Assembly (NCBI RefSeq): GCF_901709675.1
Contig: NC_051092.1
Coordinates: 10,308,491 to 10,372,490, forward strand
DNA: 64,000 bases
Reading direction: 5' to 3'
DNA from: Syngnathus acus
Lineage: Eukaryota > Chordata > Actinopteri > Syngnathiformes > Syngnathidae
Below are positions 1 through 12,614 of the stretch, piece after piece; the first letter of the stretch is position 1; each line of letters opens with the position of its first letter. The notes below the pieces were generated by a model that saw only the letters and a list, made by a program, of their open reading frames with translations, ran no database searches and had not been told where the DNA came from. The position numbers and the translations under genes were made by a program.

Positions 1-1848
1 CTTAAATCTCACCATGCTGTCTTATTGCACTGATATTGACTTTTGAGTTTGACTAAAAGATTGTGTTGCAGTTGGGAGCGTTTCCACATGGCATGTTTAC
101 AACAACAGGAGAGATTGTGACAGTGTCGCTATGACTGTTTTCACCTTGGTCGTGCGTGTCATTGCGTCCAAATTTGGTGGCAATTAAATGTCTTCAACAA
201 AAAGTGATGTTACAGCTCACATTGTGTATGTTGTTTTGAGAGGAACAATCTGTGGCTTGTCAGATACTCTTGGAAAAAAAACTGCTTCTCATTGTGTATA
301 GGGAGAGCTATAAATCAATTGTGAGAGTTAGGATTGCTTAAAATTGTGTTGACTGACATTTGTCATTATGAGAACACAGATATAAGAAAAAAAAAAGTCT
401 AAACAGAGAGCTGTCATCATCTTTAAAGTGGTTTTCTTTTCTGCCTGTCTTCTTCCATGTAGGCCACACATTTCTCAAAGCAAATGCATCAATGACAAAA
501 GTGCATTGTAACATTTATGATCAGTAATAAGATTCACTACAGACTCCTAAGTGGATTGAATTTTTTTTTTCCTGGTCAGACTGCAGCGTCTGGCTATATG
601 CGAGACTGACAGACCGCAATGATTTGGCGCTGTCTTTTATTACACTGCTCCTCACTCAGCTGAAGTAGCTTGACATTTAACTCTGCGAATGGTAGAAGAG
701 GTCTGCTTATCTGATTATGTCCCTCAGTCAATTACAGTAGTGGTTTATATCAGCTGCAAATCTTTCAAAGGACCATTGTAGCTTCTGTAATAAAAATTGT
801 TCAGGAGCATTATTTGAGAGCACCTTTCATGCTGCATGTCAAAGCCATTGCCTTTTTTGTCAAAAAGGGTCATGTGTGAAAGCAAATAGTAAAGTAAAAA
901 AAGAATCAAGTAAAAACCTTATATCTGATACCTGACAGTCTGAAAAGGTAATAATTGCTTATGTTGTGATTTATATCCAGCATCTTTCTGTCACCCGTGT
1001 AAGGTTCAGCTTGTGTTGCTTTCTCTACACTTGCTGTCTCCGTGTGTCATCAAATCAAGCGGATGTGCTAGTGTGCTGGATTAAAGCTTAGCCATGTGCT
1101 GAGTTGCTTGTAGGCCCTGACTTTATAGTATATAAGTGCGCCATATTAAGTGTTTGTGGGAAAAACATGCACTTCCTTGATTATTTCCTGTCTACTAAAA
1201 TGCCTTCAAAATGTTGGAAGTGATGCTTTTGACTCAGATCATACAATGTTCTTGTCATTGCATACTGGAATATATTTGGTTTGTTGATTATGATGAAAAA
1301 ATGCAAAGTAGCCTACACATACACTTTGATTATGGATAAAGCAAGACCTAATTGGGTGTGTAGTTCTGATTAAACCGTTCTACTGTTTTAGTCTTTTTGT
1401 CTGGTGTTGCAACTTCAGATGAAATCAAAGAGTCAAGTTTTGTAGAATTTTCCCACATTGCCCTAAATTCCTTGTAGAAAGCTTGTGAGGCGCAGTGCAG
1501 GCCTGAGGGGCTGACATTCTTGTGATGAACTATGATGACAACTCTTTGAAAACATAATATGTGAAATTTGATGCTTTGAAAGTAGAACCTGGATAAAGAA
1601 CAATGATGCTGGTGATGTCATGTCAGCAGAAAAATCTATTAGTGCAACTCACCATTTATCATCAGAGAAAGTGGAGAAGTTGGTGTGAAAACACTTTTGT
1701 CTGTCTGCTGACCCAGACTCTGAAAAAATCATTTCTAAATCTGGGCCCAGATCCAGCTGGCCTTCAGTGAATGTCAAACTGACATGCTTTATCTTTTTAC
1801 ACCTCACATTTTCTGTTCACACTTGTTAGTACAAGGTCACTGCTAGAG

Positions 1849-1905
1849 GTGTGTGTGTGCATGGATGTGTGTGTGCGCGTGTGCATGTGTGTGTGCGCGT
1901 GTGAA
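1849..1905. repeat. GT-rich simple repeat
   Basis: Imperfect (GT)n with interspersed GCGC and ATG steps in the large tmtc2 intron. Confidence 0.8.
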
Positions 1906-4900
1906 TTTATCTGTCTGATTGGTTACAGACAGAGGTTACTTGGGCTGTGGCGGACCATAATCACTTTCACATTGGTTTTCTATGATTAATACAGTGTTTG
2001 TTGCTTTTTATTCGGCTTTTGGCAAATATGAGGACCGGCCTTAACAAGGGGGTTATGAGAGAAGCATAATTAGTTACATAACCTGATCAAACTTGCATTT
2101 TTAATAATGATGTAAATTTGACTACACTTGTGTAACATTTTAAAATGCAAAAAGCATTTGTGAAATGCTGCATGACTCTTGCATTACACATTTTGGCTTT
2201 TAGTTTGTAAAATTCAAACATGAATGCTTCACGTAAAAACTTTGTTTTTGTTTTTACGTTTCCTTAGCAGTGGTTAACTTCTTTTTACTCTTGAAATATA
2301 GTTATGAAGCTAGACATGTTATTTATGAGCTGCCTACAGGTTTTACGATGCTAACAGTTTGACCTTGCATATTCCTCTTATTTCTACTACCTGCTTTCTA
2401 AGGGGGTAAATGTTTGACAATCCAAGAAAATCCAAAGTCATCCAGTATTCTTTAATTTGTCCTCAGCTTTAAACTCCTACAGTATCCCACTGAGCGACAA
2501 ACAATTGGAAGTGTTTGAAAAGGCAGCGAATGTTGCCTTCTCATCAGGGTTAAATGGTCCCAAACAGTCGCCGGATGTTACCCTATAGTACTTACTACTC
2601 TTGTCTACTTTTATCTGTGATAAAATGATAAGCACAATATTTTTTTTATCTTAAAAAGAAATACAGCCCACATAGGCATTATATTCTCACCTGAGGCTTT
2701 GCACATGCTCTTTCAGGCTCTGGTGGCTTCTACCAGCGTGATAGATCATGCTCAGCAAGTGACCCCTGCCCTCAGCCACTTGCGTCCTTCATGGAGACAC
2801 ACTTCACTGCTTCTTTTCGTGAGAGCAAGATGGGGGTGCATAATGGAAACTCATAAATGGAAAAACAAAAGTGGGCTTAGCTTGTACAGAATGGATATTG
2901 AAGTGGGTCTCTTTCCAATGAATTCATCCTGAATTATTTCCACTGGCAGCGGATAGGTCGGCTCTTTGGATCTGTGAATGTCAGAGCTCTGCAGCAAGTG
3001 CAACTACTGCAGTGGAAAGTGACTTAAACTTGCCAATGCACCCGACTTTACCACTTCAAATAGAAGGTCAAAATAGAAAACAAAAGATTGAAAGATTAAA
3101 AAAAAAAACTTTACAAGGCTGGAGATAATTCACATTGTTGCAGCTGTAGTCTTTTTATAGCAAGCCTGTCTGAGAATCAATCGCAGTGGGTTATGCAAGA
3201 CCTCAGTCACAGATTGTAACGTCCCACGTCAACAGTGTCCCACAGCACTAATCCACTGGTTGTCTAGTTTTTGTAAAATCTCTAAAATCTTTAATCTTTC
3301 ACAGGGGATCATGATCAGTGAAGCAATTACTATAATTACTTTTATTATAATTGAGGCACACTTCAATGGGAAATTTGTCTCAATTCAAATTCAATTCAAC
3401 ATTTGCAGATGACAATGACCTGGATGACTTTATAGAAGAAGTATTATGCACACAGTTCACAAAATGTGGCTCACTCTGGTTTGGTTTGCCCCATTTTGGT
3501 CCCACTATAAATGGTCCAGTCTGGACAGCAATACAGTCTAAAATACCAGTTTATATAAAAGCTCACACCTTGTTCATCCTGAAGAAATCTCGTTATGCTT
3601 TGGTTATATTTCTTCATTTTGTTTTACGTGATGAATGAACTTAGTCCTCAGGGAGTTCTATTCAGTGATATGTTGAATTTGACTCTTATTATAAATATAC
3701 TTAAGTTGAGTTACAGAAGTTGTGCAATTTTGACAACCTTATTAATTAATTCTCTACATATGTTGGGGATCACAATAGAAACAAGTGAGTGCTCGTGATC
3801 TATAAATTGCCATTAAAATGTTTGTGATTGACAGATATTAAATTTATTGGATGATCCAGTTTGGAATAGCTGCTGAAGGCAGAGTATTCCAGCTACCTCA
3901 TTAAGTTGGTTCTATGCTGCAGTGCTGGAACAGTGCAGCAGGAATTCCCTGTGTGACTGCTGTTGGAAAGGACATCAGCACTTCTCAGCGGTGATCTTAT
4001 CTGCATTGTTGACTCTTGCAGCAAAGTAGAGGGGAATAAATGGTAAAAAAGGATGATAATAAAAAATGAGCTGCTGGAGTGAATTTGTGCTAGTTTGGCG
4101 GACTTATTCACATGTGACGGCATGAGGACGATGAAGCAAGCCTTAATAAATACGGTGTCTCAATGTGCTGACTTTGATATACACGCACACCAGAGATAAA
4201 ATGTTTAAGAAGACACTGCTCAAAGTGGATTTGGCGGAAGTGTGGCTAGTAATTAAACTGTCCAAGTTACTGCCAAATCATTTGTAAATGATGAACTGTT
4301 CCCTGTTTACTGTTTTTTGCTACTTTTTTGTCTCCTTTTTAATATGGGGACCTTTGCATGAACAGCAATGAAAAATACGTCTTGCTGAACTGTGTTTTTC
4401 TTGTTAGAAACCAGCATAAAAATTCTCAGATGTACAGAGAAATGTACAAAGACTCATCAGTACAGAATTCAAATAGGCCCCCACTAGGTGTGGAACGAAT
4501 GGGTCCAAAAATGTTCTACCCACTCCAAACCTAAATCTTAACAACCTATTTTGAAGAAAAAGCCAATTTCAGCATGAGAAAACAATAACTGGTACAATTC
4601 GTTGCCTACCCGATCATTTTCTTGTGCACTCAGGCATGAAAAGACCGTAGGGCTCGTATCTATAAATCGTTCTTCCCAACCACCTGTAGCCTGCTTTATT
4701 GACATTTACGAGACAGAATTATCATAACTTTTGCATCAAATGCGAACAATGATTGAATAAATGCAACCATCTCTCACAGTTGTTTCTTCCATTTGCTTTA
4801 GTTGCTTGGTTCCACTTTTTTCTCAGTTAACATTAATTTAAATGTGTGGACACGATCGCTGGCCTTCACTCAGTGCTCATGTCTTTATTGTGCACATTGG

Positions 4901-7718
4901 ACTGATTATCACAGCGGTAAAACAAAACCACACGGGGCTCGTCTACACATAAGTAGTGGAAAGAATTCTCCTCCACAATCGGGCAATAAAGTTGAAGTGG
5001 AATGAATTTTCTGTAGCCTTGCTTAAAGTTTTCTTTTTCTGTGATCAACGTTTGATCTTGTAAAAAAATAAACACATAACTCATAACGGGAATGGTGAAT
5101 CTGGGTTACAAACAATGTGATGTAATCCTGTAATATATTAAAAAGCACTATTGTGTACTCTTTATATAGATTTGTATACTCAATAGAAAAACACACAAAA
5201 AAAATGTTTTTAGAATTACTTCTATTTGAGTGGACCTGACATTGGCTTCATATTTTTAGGAATGCTTCTAAAATGTGTCACAGTAGATGGAATAACAAAA
5301 TATTTTCCAGAATAGGCAGCTTCATCAAAGTCAAATTGTGACATTAAGTACAAATCCAAGCACAGAAACACGGACAGTGACAAAATGACAATAACACCAC
5401 ATGAAGCTCGATGAAATAACATACAGCTGTCCAGCAAGCACTGCACAGCACATCTCGCACTTGATTACTAAAACATTTTATTTTACTACTGTATCATATT
5501 GCTATGTTATTGCCATACTCCTCCATGGCCCCAGAAGGGACCCGTCCCCCTCCTTGCTAAAAAGGAGCAACACCATGAGGAGACATTGCAAATCATGGTG
5601 CCAGAGCATCTGGGAGCTTTTCTCCAATCCGCAGATTGCATGTAGAAGTAAGTTATCATGTCTTGGTGGGTGGCCAAAGTGGCATGCAGACGTGTCAGCT
5701 CACAAAGAGCTCTGCTACCACAACTTGAAACGTTTCTCCATTTTGATCTTAAGGCTGATTTTGTGTCATCAAGTTTTATTTTTTTTGTCTGTGGCCACCT
5801 TTGATTTACCATCTCAGACTGAGAACTACAAATTAAAGCTCTCGAGGCATTACTTTTATGATCCTGATGATGAATCTCATGTGTATTGCTGGTCAGCTTA
5901 ATAAACAACAAATGTTCTGGTGTCACTAAAAAACAGTGGTCAACCATTACATGACACAGCAGAGCAATTTTATCAATACAGGATGTGACATCCTCCTATA
6001 ATCTGTCTGCCTGGCCTTGTTGAGCTGCTTTGTGTGTGTTTTGAGGAGCTTACATGCGCGGTAAAACCTGCAGTACAACATCTCCTGAAGGTTTAGTAAT
6101 GATGTGGAACCATGCAGGGAAAGAGCACAATGTAGTTTGGAACGTGATAAAGCAGTCTTTCGGAAACAGAAACATAAACAGTATACTTTTATTGTCCTCT
6201 CAGGGGCTCCGTGTCCATGCATTTTGTTTGCTTTTGGTTCTGTAAAGTCCGCAATTTATCATGGAAGTCAGTCAGTGTAGCAGTAAAGATTGAGAAGTAC
6301 TTCTCAAAAACACTCCCCTTCATCAGCATCTTATCAGATTTGCAGCTTGGTTACGTTTTCTATGCTCTCACAGGACAAATAAATATGGCGAGAAAATAGT
6401 AATAGTGAACAGTCCGCTTTTTGTTAAAGATGATTACCGTGGTTTGAAAAAAAAATAACGTTTTCAAATGTTAAGTGCTCGGAGTAACTATTGTTGTTTT
6501 TTCAAAGTCAAAGTCTGCTTTATTGTCAATTTCTTCACGCGCCAAGACACACAAATTTTGTAATGTCATTGTGTTCTTTTGTTTAATGATCTTGACTGTG
6601 CAGCCTTTTTTGATCATGAGAATGTTTTTTATTAAGTGGCAAACTTTTCTTACGACTAAATCAAAGCAGCTGCACAAATTAGTGCCAGAGTTGAATTATA
6701 CCAATTTTCTGCAACTGTTTTCACTGTCAAATTCATGACAGTGCAAATATGTATTGGTCTGTTTCATCAAAAAGATTACATTTGAAATGCGTGTAATTTT
6801 GTAGCATTTTGGTGTGGTTGTGTGCTTTGTATAGTCATTTAGGTTTTCAAGCCACTTAGGAAAAGTTGGCGTCCATACAAACTGGATATTAACTGATTAT
6901 ATTTGATTGAAGCAAAATGTACCACAATGTTGTATTCTTTAGAGAAACTTGTGTGTATCTGAATGTCAGTAGTGTGAGATGTAGTATTTGAAAACTAGAC
7001 ATCACCTGTCTGAAATTAAAATAAATCATGATTTGTATTGCAAATAAGCAAAGAAAAAAACAACAGCTACTCAAACGTTTGAGCCTTGCTTAGACAAAAG
7101 TGTTGCTTTGTTTGCTTTGTAGCAATGTCGGTCCGACTGATCATCCAGGTTTGTTTAACTGGGTGTTTTGAAATTCAGCCCCTAGGCCTTCCTACCGCAC
7201 TTAAATGGAACCTTACCATCTGAAGGAACGTCAAGTCTTTGTTAACAGTGTGAGAATTATTTGATTTGGCATTCCGTTGCACTCACTTTCATTGTAGGGT
7301 GTCAGTTTGAATTTCAAAACAACATTCCAGAATTCACACAGTGGGTACCCAGTTTTTGTTAGGTTAGCCCTGATTGAATTTGATGGCTAAATAAATGTTC
7401 TGTGATTGTAGCCTGAGGAGAATAAAACATTTATGGACCCCTAAACCAGAGTTATCTGGCTTTGTTTGTAAAATGAAGCATGTTTGCTTTGTGATTGGTC
7501 AATCATTCACAAGAATAGTTGAAGAGGTTGACTTGAAGTTGGGCCAAAAAAGGCAAGCGGGAATGTTTATAAAAAGTTGCATACTGTGTTGCTGCAATCA
7601 TTATGGTTAATAAAAATCTGACCAGCGGAATGAATGAACATATTTTTACAAGATTCTAATCAGTCCGTCAATGGCTTAGGTTTGTGTCATCGTGAAAAAA
7701 AAGTCCTACTCCCATTCC

Positions 7719-8005
7719 TACGAAAGAGGGTTAGAGCCAGTGAAGAAAAAAAAACGAGGGGTGATAGGATTCTGACTTTTTTCTCAGAATTCTGACTTTA
7801 AAGTCAGAATTTATTCTCAGAATTCCGACTTTATTCTCAGAATTCTGACTTTAAAGTCAGAATTCTGAGAATAAAGTCAGAATTCTGACTTAAAGTCAGA
7901 AAGTGGGAATTCTGACTTTATTCGTCAGAATTCTGAGGAAAAAAAGGCAGAATCCTGTCACCCCTCGTTTTTTTTTTTCTTCACTGGCCCTAATCCTCTT
8001 CCGTA
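7719..8005. mobile_element. non-autonomous DNA transposon (MITE) with long imperfect terminal inverted repeats
   Basis: The left end reads TACGAAAGAGGGTTAGAGCC then AGTGAAG, an A-run and CGAGGGGTGA. The right end is its inverted complement (TACGGAAGAGGATTAGGGCC and onward). The middle is a chain of mirror-arranged units of the type CAGAATTCTGACTTTA, so the whole element could fold into a long hairpin. CATTC occurs on both flanks and may be a target duplication. No transposase is encoded and the superfamily is not assigned. Confidence 0.75.
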
Positions 8006-8099
8006 CATTCGCTGTGAAAGTGATACTTCTTACTATGGCCAGCTGCCCCACTCCATTTTTATACCCTTTCTTAAGTTTAAGAGAAAAACAGGGTTCTGA

Positions 8100-8258
8100 C
8101 AATTGGAGGGAACTCGCGAGCTAGCGTGTTTGTGTTGTGAGCGCCGTTGTTTGTACATGCGTCAAGTGCGGGGAAAAAAAAAAATTATATCACGCGATCG
8201 ACCAATAGTGGCTTGGCGATCGACCGGTCGATCGCGATCGACGTATTGCGCACCCCTG
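8100..8258 (-). mobile_element. hAT-type transposon terminus (partial)
   Basis: Read on the minus strand, the element starts CAGGGGTGCGCAATACGTCG and continues with clustered CGATCG palindromes. This is a terminus type I associate with fish hAT elements. The matching opposite end was not found, so this is a truncated or solo end. The inner boundary is approximate. Confidence 0.5.
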
Positions 8259-11200
8259 CTTTAGATGCAGCCTTTTGCTTTCTGTGAAACATTTTCAATC
8301 TTTGAGCTCAGTCTATCGGCCTTACCAATCATCTAACTTGTGGGTTTCCTGATGGGTTCACACAGGTTAAAAGATTTGATCACAACCAGTGTCAGCCAAG
8401 TCTTCTTGACCCTGTGACCACTCCCACCATGGGGTCCAACAAGTCATGCCCTTGACTATAAGTAAACTAAGCTTGAAGGGCTTTATAAAGTTGTCTCCCT
8501 ATGACTACAACTGCTGTGCAATTTATCTCAACTATATAACAAAGACTATGGATGATTTATTATTCACAATGATTCACGCCACTAAATTGGAATCTGATTT
8601 GAACAAGAAGCAGGGTTATCCTTGGTTGTGGTTCATGAGTCTGAATGTTAAACTTAAGCTATGACTGTTAAAGCAGCCAACAATTCACTTAAATCCAGGT
8701 TTCGGGTATCACTCTTTGTAAACTCGAGAGCCAGATGGTGCTAATTCCCAACAGTATGGATATGAAACCGTGCGCTCGTCTTATCTTGTCCTGAGTGCAA
8801 GTAATCAGCTTTTTACACCTAAATGACTTTACTGTTTGATGTTACAAGCTAAAACAGATAAGAGGAAAGTAATAGATAGATTGACCGAGGCTTTGTGGTT
8901 CTGGGACCACAAGTTGAATGGTTACTTGATCCGGCAGTAAAGGAGCAATGACACGTGTGGGTTGCAGAGTCATCCATCAAATACTTGGAGGGATTTAGTC
9001 AGGCGAGTGGTCTTGGGGAATTGTGAGTTGAGTGTCTGCAACACCCCAAGCTCATTTTCCTTCTGCTACAAGTCTATCATTGTGAGAAAGGAGCGTGGTG
9101 GAAGAGACTATCAAGATAGTTGATCTGAGTGATGATGAAGAGGATCGGACAGGTCAGACATACCTCATCGTCTCACAGAGTTATGTCTGAGGTGCGAGCC
9201 AATCTGATGGGGCTTGTTTCGGGAGGCTGTCTGCCGTTCGACGGATTGGTATTTAAATGGCGGTGCAGCGAGCCAGTTTGTGCACCCAGAGAATACTTCA
9301 CTCTAATTAATTAAATTTGTATGCACTTTGAGAAGAAAAAAAAAAACTTTAAAATTGATGTTGCTGCTCATTCATTTCAGAGTAATGAGTGTGTTTGTTG
9401 AAAAAAAGACAGGCACAGACTCAAACCGAGCTTCGGTAATGAGGCCGTTTTGCATTTCAAGGATATTTTATCTATATGCCTTACAATGGCTAGATTGTTT
9501 CAATTCTGAACTCATTCTAAAAAATGCGGAGCTCACGTGGGTGTACTATAATAGATCATACACAAAAGACTGAAAAGCCTTTGTTATCAAGCAAAATACA
9601 GCTAAAGACAGGACCTTAATTCAAAAATATCCATAGTAAGAATAAGCAGTTCACTGTAGGATATGTTTCTTCAAGAGACGATAAAAATTATCTTGAAAGC
9701 ACAGTAATCAGGTTACATATGTGGCTACATCAAATTATTGTTTTGGGTTGTCAATATTGTCAAAAGATTTAAAGCGGAATTCAACTCCCAGAAAAATTTG
9801 TTACATGTCCCTAAGTGGCCCCGTTATGCGAAACATGATATTCTGATTAATATTTTGATTGATACAAAATCCACTCGAGCAAATGTGATGTCATTTTTAG
9901 TTCACACCAATTGAGAAATGGCCGCCCTGAGATGTATAAAAACGAGTGGAATTTGCTGCCTCAATCATATTCCACAAATGAAATATTAACCAGAATACCG
10001 TGTTCAGACCAGTAGACCCGCATAGAATATATGATTGCTATGAAATTTTGGAGTTTACTTGCCTTTAATATTGCCGTTAATTTTGCGTTTTACACTGTAT
10101 AGGCTACACAAATCACAACAATGTAAAATAAGTGAGGTTTAGCTCTGGCCCTCATATTCATTGTATGGGACTTTGTATTTATACTTTTCTCCAAATTCAC
10201 CAATGATTTAAGAATAGTACTAGTCAGACTTGGTGCAATTTTGTTTTAGTCCCGTGTGCATTTGATGACAGATGCAGATGTGGCCACTTGAAAACTGTTC
10301 ACCTGCAGCCACTGTACGCAGGTTTTGTATTATATAAGGACTTAACAACTTTTACCTGTGCCACAAAAGCGTCATGAGAGCCTCAAGATGAGCCTTGTAA
10401 ATCCCTCTGGATCCCCCTGAAGTAATGATTGGGGTGTAATAACAGCCAGCAAGTCTCCCCAGTAAAGTCTGCGCAGAATTTCAACCCCTGGGCCTCACCA
10501 ACCACTTCAATGCACTTCCTGTATTTTTCAAAGATCCTTCTTGAGTAGAAAAGTGGTCCTACTAGCTCTTTTTCCATCTTTTTTCTTTGTCATTGGATGA
10601 GAAGTTAAAGCCAACTCTCTTGGTGTTTTACCATTAATGTACTATGGAGATATGTTTCTATTTGGTCTGTCATGCTGTGTTTTTGACAGTGACTCGAATT
10701 ACAAATAAATGTATTTTATGGCCTTATATATTGAACTGTGTCGCCACATAAGTCAAGAATGAATATCCTTTGGTAGTGGTATTTTCTTTCCTCGTATTCC
10801 AAAATAATTTGATGTGCTGTACTAGATCCATTTATATGTATGTTGAAGAAAGAACCAGGAGAGGCATTTTTGATTCTTCAATATAGTATGTCTTTGTCTT
10901 TCAGTTATTTTAGCGGAGTCATACAACAGTTCAATAGTAGCCTAGATATTCATACATTTTTCTCCTGTGTTCATTGTGCAATTTCCTGTGGTCTTCATTT
11001 TGGTTTCCCTCTCTTTGCATTGGCAGTGATGATGAGCAGATAGCAGAAATTCTTCTATTAGATGTGCTCGTTCATTCTCTGTTGTGTTATGTGGTCTTGG
11101 ATCTGAGAGGAAATCAATGTCTCCCAAAGTTGAGGTTTTTTTTAAGGTTTGTGACGCATGATTTTATCCTACGGAAGGCGAGGCTTTCACATCAGGTTCA

Positions 11201-11773
11201 TGAGTAATCTGAGAATGATCTGTACATGCATCTGTGTTGCATTTGGTAAGGCTTTAAAAAAAAGGAGAAATCTCAGTACACATTTTCTCAGGCTGTATTC
11301 TGTATTCCTCAGAAATAGTCTCACAACTGTAATTCTGATATACCAAATTGATGGGTTCTATCTCAAATACTTGTTTAATCAGCAAGAATGTTCAAGTTAA
11401 CGTACTGAAAATAGAAATTACTTTAATGATTGAATTCAAGTGTTGCTGGACGGTTTGGACGGGTTATTTAACCAAGTTGTTTGTTTAACACACTTTAAGG
11501 ATATGATAGAAAACAACTCAAGAACTCAAGAATTTTTTGGATTAAATTCATGTCTTCTAATTCACAACCATTTAAGTGATGAAAGGTCAAACATCCCTTT
11601 GTTTAATCTGCCAAACCACAATTTTTAAAGTGATTATAAAGTTCAAAACCAAATGAAGAAAGAACGTCATAAGCCGGAAACCAAGTCTTTCTTGTGTTAA
11701 ATGTGCCGCATATAACGTCTTTGAGCTGCTTTGCTTTTTATTTGTTTGAGCTTTTGTGCCGTTTGTCTTTCAG

Positions 11774-12614
11774 AGAAATAACGTCCATCTGCTGATGAAT
11801 GTATTTCTGCTGGCAGCCTGGGGCGTAATCCTGTTGGCCTGCCGTTTATACTGGATGGGTAACAAGCCCCCAAACTTCTCCAACTCCGACAACCCAGCAG
11901 CTGACTCCCCCTCCCTCCTCACCAGGACACTGACCTTTCTCTACCTACCTGCCGTCAACTTTTGGCTTCTTCTCTGCCCCATCACACTCAGCTTTGACTG
12001 GTCCATGGACACCCTACCTTTGATCAAGAGCCTCGCTGATTGGAAGAATGCTCATACACTCCTCTTCTATTTGGGATTTTTGCTTCTGGCTTGGTTCAGT
12101 GTGTGGAAGCAGCCAAGAGCCAAGGGCAAGGAGACTTATCTTAAAGCTCATTTGTTGACCAATGGAAAGAATGGAAACAGCAATGGACACAGTTACCAGA
12201 ATCATGAAAATGAACATACGAGCAATTCTTGTATGAGCACTCACAGAATACAGAATGGCACCCAAAAGCTCCAGGAGAGCAGGACCTCGCTACCTCCTAC
12301 AGAAAATGTTGTGGTGTTCTCCCTCGGCCTTTTGGCCATCCCTTTCCTCCCAGCCACAAACCTCTTTTTCTACGTAGGCTTTGTGATCGCAGAAAGAGTA
12401 CTTTACATCCCCAGCATGGGATTCTGCCTGCTGGTAGCTGTGGGGTTGAGGTCTCTCTACGTCCGACTGAGAAAGAGGTCCTCTAGGACTTTGTTGGTTT
12501 ACTGCAGCGCAGCCGTGATTTTGCTTTTTGGTGTTAAGACTGTTTTGAGGAATCGAGACTGGGAGAATGAAGAGATGCTCTACAAATCAGGGATTTCAGT
12601 TAATCCTGCAAAAG
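11774..12614 (+). CDS. tmtc2: tmtc2 exon (membrane segments and DUF1736 region)
   Basis: 841 nt, entered in frame 0 after a cag acceptor at 11771-11773 and left in phase 1 at G|gtaagc. Hydrophobic stretches include the one around VFLLAAWGVILLACRLYW, the one around FLYLPAVNFWLLLCP, the one around LLFYLGFLLLAWF, a pair flanking ATNLFFYVGFVIAERVLYIP, and the one around VYCSAAVILLFGVK. A polar loop rich in Asn, Ser and His (about 12140-12300) with one NGT sequon separates them and looks fast-evolving. The apparent start codon just upstream at 11756 is intronic, not a real start. Confidence 0.95.

Larger units (their letters stand above)
1..11773 (+). other. interior of a large 5' tmtc2 intron
   Basis: No TMTC2 exon was found: the N-terminal and second-exon blocks expected upstream of the 11774 exon do not appear. 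The segment is AT-rich with scattered stops in all frames. Its recognisable contents are a GT-rich simple repeat near 1849, a MITE at 7719-8005 and a hAT-type terminus ending at 8258. A slightly GC-richer stretch around 9120-9300 has no assignable function. Confidence 0.7.

Noticed and set aside
5401-5947. Overlapping open frames of 166 (+) and 146 (-) codons inside the large tmtc2 intron
   Set aside because: Both strands being open suggests a locally stop-poor stretch. Neither product has family features, and neither frame matches the missing TMTC2 N-terminal exons.
1-11773. Search for tmtc2 exons encoding the first ~215 residues
   Set aside because: No frame shows the N-terminal membrane block or the conserved 'SHPIHTEAV' type motif expected there; these exons must lie upstream of the window.
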